Source of the DNA: Bipolaris cookei
Taxonomy: Eukaryota > Ascomycota > Dothideomycetes > Pleosporales > Pleosporaceae
NCBI GenBank assembly: GCA_002286855.1
Contig: NRSV01000024.1
Location: forward strand, 248,001-312,000
DNA: 64,000 nucleotides
Direction: 5' to 3'
This document shows positions 11,063-21,314 of the stretch, in pieces; position 1 is the first letter of the stretch, and the number at the start of each line of letters is the position of its first letter. The notes below the pieces were generated by a model, which made no database searches, was not told where the DNA came from, and saw nothing but the letters and a program-made list of their open reading frames with translations. The position numbers were made by a program, and so were the translations under genes.

Positions 11063-12804
11063 GTATGTCAGATGGAGTGGGAATATTGGACAAAATTATT
11101 TGGATTGCTACGAGAGATTCTCGGGTCAATGTGCGACTTCGCACCGCGGGACTGTCAAAGTTCGATGATCGGCATTTGACTTGCAGGGATCTGCCTTTGG
11201 CAAGTCCTCTAGTCCTATCTGGTCTTAGCTCTTCCGGTACCATTTCTACATGCTAAAAGTTTGCAAATACTAGGCACGGCTGTCCATTGCATGCAGCCAG
11301 TAATGCAGAGACCACAGTGCATGATATCCACCCCAAGAAATTGCAAGCATATTGAATCAAGGATATCAGGATCGGAAAAACAATTTCCACATCTCCTGCC
11401 CTCATCGAGAAATATACCCTTGCCAACGTTTCAGCCACAATGGCAGTGTCCACAAACATACGCGTTTCTCAAGCCACAATCAAACGTGATTCCTTCAGCC
11501 TTTGCTTGCCGGCTTCCGATCAATTCTGCTGAATCTTCGGTGCTGAAATAGTAAGAGTGGACGCCTAAAAGCTCACCGCAACGGGCCAGCCAGATGCTAT
11601 ATCCGGCCAATACGGCATGGCAGATATTATACATGAGCTGAGATGGCAGTACGACATAAATTCTACGCTACAGAAACTTGCAGCTGAGTTTAGTATTATG
11701 TGCAGATATACTTAGCAGGCTTTGTCCCAAATACTCCGCGCAGCATCCCCGTAGCCAAGAATGGTCCATGTTACCTAGAATCGGCCCGTTGTTCTTCCAT
11801 TTGGTAAACCCCTAGTAATGCCAATACCTGGTAACAGCATGCACATGTTGTGCGACATCCAGAATGCAACCATTCATGCGGCTACATGGAAAGCCCCGAA
11901 TTAGTGGATCAAGTGGGTTGCATTCCTGTTGGTCAATGGCGGTGAGATGAGAATTTCAAGAAAATGTATGGGGAAGCAACATGCCCGGAAATTTCACTAG
12001 AGATACTCCATTTCACATTCAAACCTACTGAATAGATATGTTGAAGATGTGTCTGGACTGATTGTTCTACATTGGACTCCGGACTTCGCTACAAGAAAAT
12101 GCTTGGATAAAGTGTTTGTCCGGACATCGCGGACGCCACACACCGTGTCGCAACGCAAAGTCCGATACCATGAGAGCACAATATCACAACATGAACGAGA
12201 TCAACAATTTGGTTTGCTTCCACTACTATATAAGCAGTTCCAAAAGGGAAAAAAGGATATCGAGGTTATGTTCAAGCAAAATCATCATGTCAGAGCCAGC
12301 TACTATAGCTTGGACTGTAGTGTCTCGAGCAACGAGGGCAATGCCATAACGATTATAAAAAAAAAACCCTGTACGAACAATTGATAAACGGACAACCCAG
12401 CGGCGTACACGTAGGCTACCGCCACCCCGAACAGCCACTTCCGCCAGTCTTTCCAGTAAACCCGCCCATTGCATCAGACTGCACCAGCAATGCCTCCATA
12501 GAAACAGAACAACGGAGATTGCAAGCCCCTCCACCCACCCCCCAAAAGAGAACACGGCGTTGCAATGCCGACTGTAATTGGAGACAATATCCGCCTTCAG
12601 CAGCCACATAGCATACCACTGGAATCCTCCTCCTCCTCACCACCACAACACATGCACACGCGTCACTCTCTACACCTCCCTCAACCCCCCCCCCCCCCAG
12701 CCATATATAACACTCACTCCTTCAACCCACCCTAGCACCGACACCTCTACAAACACCATCACTCCAAGTCCAAAAAAAAATTCTTTAAAACTTTACAACC
12801 AGCC
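11063..12804. other. Intergenic, no gene seen
   Basis: About 1.7 kb upstream of two divergent genes. Frames are short and unrelated to known families. A poly-C tract (about 12 C) lies near 12688-12699, just upstream of the small secreted protein gene, next to a CATATATAAC TATA-like element at about 12703-12710. Confidence 0.55.
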
Positions 12805-13281
12805 ATGCTTCTCCAAGCCCACCTCTTCCTCCTCCCAACCCTCACACTCACCCTCGCTCTCGTAGCACCTACACCCCGTCACCCTCCTACCCCCAACCTC
12901 CACGGTCCGGGCCGGAAAACTACAACAACAGTGACAAAAACCATTACCGTCACTATCCCTATCTACGTACCGAGTGCGAATATCTCGGTTCCATTTCCGA
13001 ATACTACTGTTGCGAGTGCGACGGCTACGAGTACGAGTGGGGGGTTAGAGCCTGTGACGCTGATTACGCTGTCGAGTGAGGGGGCGAGTGCAACGAGCGA
13101 TGGAGGGGAAGTGACGGCGACGAGTGGGGGGCTGGACCCTATTACGTTGATTACTTTGCCTGCTACTACAGCTACATCTGTCGAGTCTGAGGGAGATGGA
13201 GGTGATGCAGGGGTGGCACCCACGCCGAACGATATTGCGCCCGTTACGTTGATTGACATTAGTACTGCGGTGCCTATTTAA
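12805..13281 (+). CDS. Small secreted, cysteine-free repeat protein
   Basis: A single exon encodes 158 residues. The ATG at 12805 (GCCATGC) begins a hydrophobic signal peptide of about 20 residues (MLLQAHLFLLPTLTLTLALV), followed by a Pro/His segment and a Thr-rich TTTTVTKTITVTIPIYVP stretch that would favour O-glycosylation and beta structure. Three imperfect repeats follow, each centred on P-(V/I)-T-L-I: GGLEPVTLITL, GGLDPITLITL and DIAPVTLIDI, about 35 residues apart and joined by Ser/Thr/Gly/Asp linkers. There is no cysteine at all. No family is recognised. It could be a surface or matrix protein, or a secreted effector-like protein; secretion is inferred from the signal peptide. Confidence 0.65.
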   Translation: MLLQAHLFLLPTLTLTLALVAPTPRHPPTPNLHGPGRKTTTTVTKTITVTIPIYVPSANISVPFPNTTVASATATSTSGGLEPVTLITLSSEGASATSDGGEVTATSGGLDPITLITLPATTATSVESEGDGGDAGVAPTPNDIAPVTLIDISTAVPI

Positions 13282-13609
13282 GGCGGGGGGCTAGGGAATG
13301 TTTGAGGCTGGGGTTATTATAGGGTTTAGTAGGAATTTGAGAACATCTGTTGAATAAGTTCTTTTTTTGAGGGGGGGGGGGGGCTCTCAATGGTACATGG
13401 AAATGCTCAATGGCACGTCTCGTATAGCTCTGCGGGATCCAACCGCATCGACGAACTGACTTTGCTGCTCCTCCTCACGTGTTTGCGTCCTATAGGCCTA
13501 CGTTCACAAAAAAGTCAGCTTCAACCCCTCCCATTGCCAATTCACCCACCCACTCAACCCAACAAAGAAGGTAGAAGAGAAAAAAAGAAGGGGAAGAGAA
13601 GAAGGAAAC
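13282..13609. other. Convergent 3' region with poly-G tract
   Basis: It lies between the secreted-protein stop and the GrpB-GNAT stop. A run of 13 G at about 13371-13383 is an assembly-error-prone spot. No gene is seen. Confidence 0.6.
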
Positions 13610-14737
13610 TCACGCATCCCCAATAACCTTCCTCATAACCAAACTATCCACCCACTCCCCCTTCACAACCTCCTTCTCCTTGGTCAAACTATGCCTCTCA
13701 AACCCCAACCTTTCCGCCAACTTCCAACTCGCCTCGTTCCTCGGGTCACATTCAATCTCCATCTCCACCTTGCCCATATCCTGAATCCTCTCCTTGATCG
13801 CGCCAATAAACGCCGTCATCGCCTCCGTCGCATACCCCTGGCATTGATACTCAGGTAAGAAAGAAAACCACAAGTCAGCATGGGTAACGGGTTTAATGCT
13901 GGATTCACCAGGTAACTTGTCAGAATTTGCCTGCGATGTTTTGGCGCCGACGCGCCCGATAAACGTGGCTGTGTCGAGGGTTTCGACGGCGAGCTCGTAG
14001 ATGGTGCGGGGTACGTCGTTGTGGTTTCTGATGTTTTGCAGCACGAGCTCTCGGGCTTGCTGGGGGGTTCGGGGCGCCCAGGATTGGTAGCGGGCGTTCG
14101 CCTCGGAGGATTCGAGCGCGTAGTAGCCTGGTATGTCTTGGGTTACGAATTCACGGAGGAGCAAGCGCGGGGTTTTGATTGCGCCGAAGCGTTCGCCTTT
14201 GAGGTTTTGGCGGGCGATAGAGGCGAGTTCTTCTTTGGTGAAGCCTTGGGAGGCGGAGAGAATCTTTTGGATTACGGTGCTTTTGGCGTAGACGTAGTCG
14301 ACAATGTTGGTCGAGGTGGCGGCGAGTTCGAGTTTGACGCGGGCGTACTCGTCTCGCAGCTCGCTGTTTGTGCGGAGCGTGTCTCGGAGGTTGAGGTGGT
14401 TGCGCGTTTGGACTGCGCCGTCTACGCACACGTAGATGTTGTGGGGGATAGGCTGGTTTGGGTCTTTGAAGGCATGGCGGTCGACGACTCCGAGTTCTCC
14501 TAGGTGGTCAAACTTGCCGTTCGTGGTCAGAGCATCAATAGCAGACTGCAACTTATCGCGAGAGACAATCACGTCAATATCGATAATGGGTTTGGCAGCT
14601 AATCCTGGCACTGACGTGCTGCCCACGTGCTCGATTGAGAGGTAGTCGACATCCCGCAGGTGATTCTCCAACTCTGCCTTTATTTTTTCGAACTGCTTCG
14701 GCCATTCCTCGTTGTACTGGTCGACAGTGACAGACAT
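13610..14737 (-). CDS. GrpB nucleotidyltransferase-fold / GNAT acetyltransferase fusion
   Basis: A single exon encodes 375 residues starting MSVTVDQYNEEW; the longer frame upstream has no ATG. Residues 1 to about 175 are a GrpB (UPF0157) domain of the nucleotidyltransferase superfamily: IEHVGSTSVPGLAAKPIIDI gives the glycine-serine loop and the acidic metal-binding pair, and HNIYVCVDGAVQTRNHLNLR matches the family's second block. Residues about 190-375 are a RimJ/RimL-type GNAT domain: TPRLLLREF start, FIGRVG strand, YQCQGYATEAM acetyl-CoA loop, NEASWKLAERLGFE C-terminal motif. Both halves appear intact. Substrates are unknown; acetylation of a nucleotide-like or amino-terminal substrate is only a guess. 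Confidence 0.88.
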   Translation of the reverse strand: MSVTVDQYNEEWPKQFEKIKAELENHLRDVDYLSIEHVGSTSVPGLAAKPIIDIDVIVSRDKLQSAIDALTTNGKFDHLGELGVVDRHAFKDPNQPIPHNIYVCVDGAVQTRNHLNLRDTLRTNSELRDEYARVKLELAATSTNIVDYVYAKSTVIQKILSASQGFTKEELASIARQNLKGERFGAIKTPRLLLREFVTQDIPGYYALESSEANARYQSWAPRTPQQARELVLQNIRNHNDVPRTIYELAVETLDTATFIGRVGAKTSQANSDKLPGESSIKPVTHADLWFSFLPEYQCQGYATEAMTAFIGAIKERIQDMGKVEMEIECDPRNEASWKLAERLGFERHSLTKEKEVVKGEWVDSLVMRKVIGDA

Positions 14738-15087
14738 CGTTTTGGGGCTTGGAAAAAGGCAGTAAAGCTGAAAGAGAGGAGTCAAGGGCTAGATGTGTAG
14801 ATGTAGGCTGTACAGATGAATGGGTGAGCTAGGCAACATCATTGGCTGAAACCCGCACACCCACCCGGGTGCGCCCGCGATGCACAAACCAGAGCAGCGG
14901 TGTAAGCGGGACATGTAGGGCAAAAAAAAGGGCGGCAGCTATGCAGCCATGAGTATAACTGCAGTGTCGAAGCCATACATGTAGCCAGGAGGGCATGTGC
15001 ACACATCGGGATGCATTGCGGAGATAGCGGCAACAGTTCCGAACCACTTGATTAGATTGCAATCCAATGCTCCCTAACTCTCCGACT
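14738..15087. other. Intergenic, nothing recognised
   Basis: 350 bp between two minus-strand genes. It should hold the promoter of the GrpB-GNAT gene and the 3' end of the upstream membrane protein gene. Confidence 0.6.
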
Positions 15088-16123
15088 CTAATCATACTGC
15101 TCAATCTTGATCACTGGGATGTCTGCATATGCTGGGGGCGCATGGCAGCCCAACAACCAAGACCCGGCGGCTGAATCACCGCCAATCTGTATCTGCTGCC
15201 TGAACTGCCAAATGCAACGTGCCACAAGAAAGCTAGCGGCAAGCAGCAGGGACAAAGGGAGCAGCATATTGCTTTGTGAAGAGCCAGGCCAAAGCGCGCC
15301 TAGTTTGCCAATAGCCAGATTCCACGTCCTTGCCCATGTGCCAAATTTGCCATAATCGTCCCATTCGTTCGGGTCAAAGGCGGTTCGTATCATGGCCAGT
15401 CTGCCGCACTTCAGCCTGGGCGGCTGAACACGGTCTTTTTCTTCAACCACTTGTACACTTGCAATGGAAAGGGCGTGGCTGCAGCCCTTTTGCCCTGGAG
15501 ACTCTGGACGAACGTGTTGCTCACGCAGTAGCACCTGTAAGACTGTATGACCCAGTTTGAATGGTGTAGCCTCCTCTCCCCAAGCTAGACCAGTCACGTT
15601 GAACTGGAGCCATACCTCTCCATTTCCTTCGGTTCGGAACACAGTGTGTTCGTACTGCAGTGGAAACCTGATTCTCTTAGACATGACTTCCTCGGCTTGC
15701 GCATCTGCTTCGTCTTCTGCGAGATCCATCGGCACCTGCACGGCACTAATGCGCGGAGGCAAAGGATCAAGAGGAAAGATGCGCTCATCATTGAGGAGTA
15801 GAGCAGACCCCGACTTGTCAATGGCAAGCGTCAACATCTGAAGTATTGTCAGCGCGGCTTGCCCATGCGCCGCGACAAGATGCGCTTACCAAGGAGTTTT
15901 GAGGAGGCGGATGGATCCATTCTGCTGCATGAGGAGTCTTCAACACGCCAAAGGGACATCCAGCACATCCATACTTGACGGCATAGGTCTTGTTCGCGCC
16001 GATCACTGTGATTACTGGGGCCGCTTCCTTGACAGCCGGAACATGGATCTCTTCAACCTTGTGTTCGAGGGACGACGACGCGGCAACAACAGCCGCAAGT
16101 CCAAAAAGAGCAAAGGAGCGCAT
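15088..16123 (-). CDS. Fungal type I membrane protein with signal peptide
   Basis: Two exons (16123-15890, 15837-15088) joined in phase 0 across a 52-bp intron give 327 residues. The N-terminus MRSFALFGLAAVVAASS is a signal peptide. Near residue 50 is YGCAGCPFGVLKTP with a CxxC pair. The lumenal part is rich in beta-like stretches (EHTVFRTEGNGEVWLQFNVT). A hydrophobic MLLPLSLLLAASFLVARCIW segment near residue 275 is a single transmembrane helix, leaving a short cytosolic tail of about 30 residues. This layout recalls a fungal-specific DUF family of ER/secretory-pathway membrane proteins, but I cannot name its function. Confidence 0.75.
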
Positions 16124-16894
16124 GGTTACATGAAACGAGTGTGAACAAAGAAAAGCAACGAGAGACTGCGGGCCAAGTAAGAATAGACAAAGTGTTGTTA
16201 AAGGGGAGAGAGAGACTGCCTAAGATGGCGAAGAGATGACGCGTGCGGATGCCTCGGTCAACGGCACGCTAGCGCAGGGACCGTCAACGTGGGGATTGAC
16301 GATTCTAGATTCCTGGCGATCATTCATCCCCGGACTCTTGGACACGAATAGGTAAAATCAATGGCGGACGGCATTGTGCCTGAAATTATTAAAAATACTG
16401 CCAAGATACAACAAGATTCATTCGTGGTTGGCAAAAGTAGAATAAACGTTGAACATGTAAATGACTTGTTGCCGTAATAGTACTTACAAATATGCTTCCG
16501 ACGACCGAACGCGTGGGCTTGCTATTTTTAGACTTGAGTAGTTCATTGAGTTATACGAGGTCTGAGTTCATGTGTTATCATTGAGTGCATGGTTATGCAG
16601 TCTATCTGCTCGCAATACGGCAGGTCCCGTCATCAATTCAATAGCCAAGAAAATAAGGGTGACTGCTCATGCTGCCATTTGTGCCGGCGCACAGCCTTCC
16701 ATCTCGACATTTCTTCGCTCGGATATAGAGAAGATGGATGAAGCGGGATATCTGCTACATCTACTATGATGGGCTAATCCCATCACCTCTTGTAGCTTGG
16801 ATGGCTGTAACTTCTTGGTCGCACATCGCCTCTGGTCGGGCGGTGAGGTTGGCATAGATAGACAGCAAGGTAATTTAGAACACAAACCATAGTT
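16124..16894. other. Intergenic, nothing recognised
   Basis: 770 bp upstream of the membrane protein gene and downstream of EAF. Only short frames without domains. Confidence 0.6.
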
Positions 16895-18403
16895 TCACTC
16901 CTCTTCACTTTCTTCACTGCTATCTCCACCTTCCAGTCCTCTCCTCATCAACTCTTCTAGATCGTCTTCGTCATCGTCAGCGGGAATTTCTGCAATTGCA
17001 CCATGTTTGTGTTCGTGACTGGTCGTATCTGGCTGTACAGGAGGTCCAATGTCCATGGGCTCGACGTCTCTGTCATTGTATTCGTACTCCTCTGCATCCT
17101 CCTCTTCGTCCTGATCGTCATCGTCGCCTTCAGCGTCATCGCCACCCAAATCACCAAAGTCAATCTCATCCTGTGTATTCCGGTTGCGTGCGTGCGGGTT
17201 GGGAGAGCCCTCTACGTCGCTGTTGGCTGCGCTGGCAAGAGATATGGGGCCGTTGGATGGAGAACGCATATAGCCAGCGCTGAGGTTGTGGCCCAGACTG
17301 CGAGCTCCCAATGCGCCGTTCTTGCGTCGTGGTGGGCGCGCATCGGGTACTTCGATTTCGAGACCGCCGTCATCATCTGATTCGCCCTCGGCCTCCTCTT
17401 CGTCGTGGTGATATCGCTGGTCTTGTTCAGGCGCCGGTGATGGAGGCGCTGGCGAGGATGCAATTTCGCCGTCGGACTCGTCGGATGAGTGTATCACCTC
17501 TGCAGATTTGATCTTGGAGGCGGGTGGTGCAGTAGACTTGCCCTTTGGCTTGGCCGCAGGTTCTGTTGCAGTGCGCTGAAGACGAACGGCCGGCGGTGGT
17601 TGAGCCTTCTTGGGCTTTACCATGGGGTTCGTTGTTGTAGTCTTGCGCTTCTTGGGCGCAGCAGCTGCAGCAGGCTTCCGCACTGGGGCAGCGGCGGGGG
17701 GTGCGCGAGCCCCAAATTGCGGTGTATGAGCTGCGCTGCCTGTGCCGGTTCGGTGCTCTGGCGATGATGCATAGCGGTAGTCGGACTCATCGCCTCGCTT
17801 TGCCTTTTCCTTGCTTAAGAAGTGTCTGAAGTCATAGGGGTTGTCGGGGTCAGGGTCGCCTCCCTCGTCGTCTGCTGCCGCCTCGCCAAACAGGTCGTCG
17901 TCCTGGTCCTTGTCCTGCGCATCGTCCTTGAGTTTCTTGGGATATATCTTGGCATGCTGTGACGATATGTCTTTACCGTTCCTTGTGGCGAGGTTGAAGG
18001 TGTGGCTACTCGAGAGCGGCTCTAGGGTTGCTTGCTGGCTTGCGGGATCCAAGATGAGGACGTATGACTTTTTTGGCTGTGACTTTTGCCCCGTGAAAGT
18101 GAAGACATCCTGATCGCCGGATTCGTTCGTGTCGTCGATGCGCAGGCTGCAGATGTTTGTCGATGAGGGCGCCGAGAGTGTCGTAGAACGATTGTCGGAT
18201 GTCTGTGTAGGCTTGTGATTGTCTACGTAGGGCGTAAGTCAGCAAGCGCCAGGATATGCATGTGCATGTCAGATGGAGGGCTAACATTTTACACTGCTGT
18301 ACTCAACCGCATCATCGTTGTTCCGTATGCGGTCGCTGAGGTGGAGGGTGAAGTGTGCCTTCTTGTGAGGCTCGATGCGGCTCTCTACCACGGGAGACGC
18401 CAT
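16895..18403 (-). CDS. RNA polymerase II elongation factor EAF-like protein
   Basis: Two exons (18403-18295 and 18222-16895) give 478 residues. Exon 1 holds the start MASPVVESRIEPHKKAHFTL and exon 2 begins with a conserved NHKP block. A little further, QPKKSYVLILDPASQQATLE is the hallmark of the EAF N-terminal domain, which binds ELL and stimulates Pol II elongation. The remainder is disordered: Ala/Pro/Lys-rich in the middle, then long Asp/Glu runs ending in EEDSSEESEEE-like acidic residues, a typical transactivation tail for EAF. The donor of exon 1 was placed one base into codon 37 because only that join keeps the frame. Confidence 0.85.
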
Positions 18404-19297
18404 TCCTGCGCTCGTCGTTGTCGGGCGACAAGTCTGCTGGCTGCAACGACGAAAAAGCAAGACAGAGTGTGTGTGTACATACACTAGAGAAGTCACACTC
18501 TCCAGACGCGTAGAGTCATGGAAGAAGCATCGTTTGCTGAGTATGGATGGCGCGCCGTGTTGCACATGGCCAGTCCGGCCGGGCTGGATTAGATTGGGAG
18601 GCTCCGCTTGCCGGCCTCCCGCCGCTAGTCAGGCACCCAACTCCACACGACTAGTAGTTCCAGCCCACAGCCATCTCCGCTTTGCCATGTCCATGGCGAC
18701 ATCTGTAAGGCCTTCAGTCGATTCGAATCCCTTGATATGTGCATCTATTGTATACGCATGGTCCAAACTACCCTGTGTGAGTGGGTAGTCGTATGTCCCC
18801 ACTCGATAGCTCCATCGCGACGACTGGTTTTGTACTGCTAATATACACGGCTTGCTCAAACATATTGGCCTGGCCACCATGATCCCACTCACTGCTCACC
18901 AAGTAATCTGCAAAACCATTGAAAATGTCCAAAGACAGTTCACCGCCACGACACGTACTTGTTTCAATCTGCAAAGTAACATTGGCGTTGCATTTAATCC
19001 TCGAAGCGAGCATTATCATCCACCTGATGATATATTGGTAACCGCATTTTCCCAGTTAGATATGAATTTATGATCAAACGAATTGGAAAGACCATACGCC
19101 AATGCTGTGTCATCAAGACCTGTGGCGGGGAAGTAACGCCGTCATTTGGAGGTATAAGATGGCCATGATGAGATACAAGTCCAACAAGTCTGTAGTTGTC
19201 GAGTGTTGATTCTACCCCAAGCCAAATCCACTGTGCTCCGTCCTTGATAACGTCGCCTGCGGAGTCGTTCGTTCGTTCAGTCTCGCTCGCCTCGCAC
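18404..19297. other. Divergent intergenic region, EAF / Bys1
   Basis: About 890 bp between divergent starts. It includes a short GT-rich stretch near 18468-18480. No gene is seen. Confidence 0.6.
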
Positions 19298-19818
19298 ATG
19301 TTCTGTATTATGTATTTCATTGTCGCGGCGCTTCTTGCACTGGCAAGTTCAGCTACTGCTACTGGTATCGCAGTTGTTCTCAACAATTCTCCAAAGCCAA
19401 TATACGTCTGGTCGGTTGGCAGTTCGGTCGGTACTCGTCATGATATGAAAGCTGGTCAGTGATTGCCTGGTCAGTGTCAGTGTTTCTCTCTTGGCTAACA
19501 GCCACAGGGGGCATCTATTGGGAAGAAATGCGCCGCGACGAGAAAACAGGAGGGATTGCCATCAAAGTCACGGACAATGCAGACGGCCTCTACTCTGGCG
19601 CTCCCCAGCAAATCTTTGCATACAACCTGGACAATGACACAGTCTGGTACGATTTGAGTACAGTGTTTGGTGATCCGTTCGCCGGCTACCGATTGCAAGT
19701 TACAGGTGACAATGGAGGGTCCATTCTGTGGCCAAAGGGAACTCACCCAGGAGGAAGCCAGCTCAAATCGGCCCCGAGTGAAGGGAACATTTTCTTCTCC
19801 ATTGATCCCGCTGTTTAA
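19298..19818 (+). CDS. Bys1-type secreted thaumatin-like protein
   Basis: Two exons (19298-19454 and about 19508-19818) give 155 residues. A signal peptide is visible (MFCIMYFIVAALLALASSAT). The mature part has VVLNNSPKPIYVWSVGSSVG, then IAIKVTDNADGLYSGAPQQI and IFAYNLDNDTVWYDLSTVFGD, the conserved core of the BYS1 (Blastomyces yeast-phase-specific) family, and ends with a GTHPGGSQ segment. These are small secreted cell-surface proteins of unknown biochemical role. The acceptor is ambiguous: 19501 and 19507 both keep the frame, and 19507 was preferred because it gives the usual Gly-Gly after the first strand. The last line of cysteines usual in the family is absent here. Confidence 0.82.
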
Positions 19819-21314
19819 AGCAGTGGCAGCCACTGGGCGGCTCGAGCGTTGTGTCTCTACATGCCGTGACCGGCGCCTCATAATTCAAAAGTTACTCTCT
19901 AATCTTCCGTGATCTTCTTGCATGATGCTGTTTCAAGCCATGTCATCTCTCTAGAGGGAACCGACCGTACAGTGCCATAACAGTTAGACCGCCAACCGCC
20001 GACAGGGCGGCAGATCACTGCTTATCAGGGCACAATAACCGGCGAGACACGTGGAATTCGGTGCTTTTCGCCTGAATCAGTATCCACCTAGAAGACCCAA
20101 CATAGCGGTAAGAGAGGTGTGGACGAACGATGGGTGTGGGAAAACATGGGGTAGGCCCTGCTTTAGTCAAATTGGCCCTCTAGATTTCCTGAGCCGGCCT
20201 GTGCGCTGACATCTCACGTCAGTCGATTTATTCGCCTTTCGACACACAACTCCGACCAATTATCCGAACAGCCGGGATGGATTTTTCCCCTTGCCACATG
20301 CAAAACATTCATGTGCGTGGGCACAACGACTCTGCGAGTCCGCGATTCAAGTTGGTGTCTCGTGTTGCCTCGGATGGCGGATACCGAGTGAACGGCCACA
20401 TCCTATCTCTAGCCCGCCTTTTTCTGGCTCGTCCCCGCCGCCCATCACGCCGCATGCTGCTACTGCGTGATTGCAGATGCGGGCGATATCGCGCCATGAG
20501 CATTGGCTGGCACCGCGTGGAGCCCGTATCCAAGTGGTGGTGGACCCTTCTCTGTGCACGACCCCAGCACGGGAATTGTCTCACAGCAGGCTGCGATGGG
20601 GCACTGCATGCGATGCAGCATCGTGATTGTTAGGTGGACAGTACCATTTCAAGTCCCTTAGCCAGCATCCGATGGCGCTGGCTTGCACAAGACAGACCAA
20701 GACCAGACTCTGCTCCCTGTCGGATGCTAGGCCCCACCCGCTTCCCGGCCTCTCCGCAATCATCATTGGCGTGCCAGTCCGAGCACCTGTTTCTCTGCAT
20801 CTTCTATTCGCTAGCTAGCTTCCCACTTGGCCTTATCGATCGACCGCCTGGAACACCCTGGCCGCAAATTCACACAGCGGCCGTCTTCGGGGGCCGATAT
20901 AACTTTTGAGGCAAAAGGCCCTTTCTCGCCCTCTGCCGCGCCTCCTGGACCCTGCACCGTCATCGGCAGTGCTGATGCTGATTCGCTTTTAAGCGGGCGA
21001 CCCAATACTGTATGTATTCGTTGCCATGCCGCTTGCCACGACAAGATGCGCTCCGAGAGCCCGATCAGCTCTTGTGCCACACTCGAGAGCCACTGGCCAT
21101 AGCCCCCGCTGATGCCTAATAACAATACTTTCCCACTTGCTCAGACTGGCCGACTGTTCTTCTGTTGCTGAAGCCAACGCCATCCGACTTCCGATTCGCT
21201 GGAAATGATATACAGCCCACTACGGATCCGGCTGGACACGCGACCAAGAGCCTGAGCAGATACCATCGACACTACCATCTCAAGGACTAGATTTCAGGCC
21301 TCTTGCTTCCCGCA
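19819..21314. other. Intergenic, nothing recognised
   Basis: About 1.5 kb upstream of the pseudokinase-like gene. Several frames of 60-120 codons run on both strands, but with rare-looking composition and no domains. It probably holds a long 5' leader and promoter. Confidence 0.55.

Noticed and set aside
13371..13383. Poly-G tract as a functional element
   Set aside because: A homopolymer beside a 3' end is more likely neutral or an assembly-sensitive spot.
14021..14503. 160-codon + strand frame
   Set aside because: It is antisense to the GrpB-GNAT coding exon and Gly/Glu/Val-biased as expected of a shadow.
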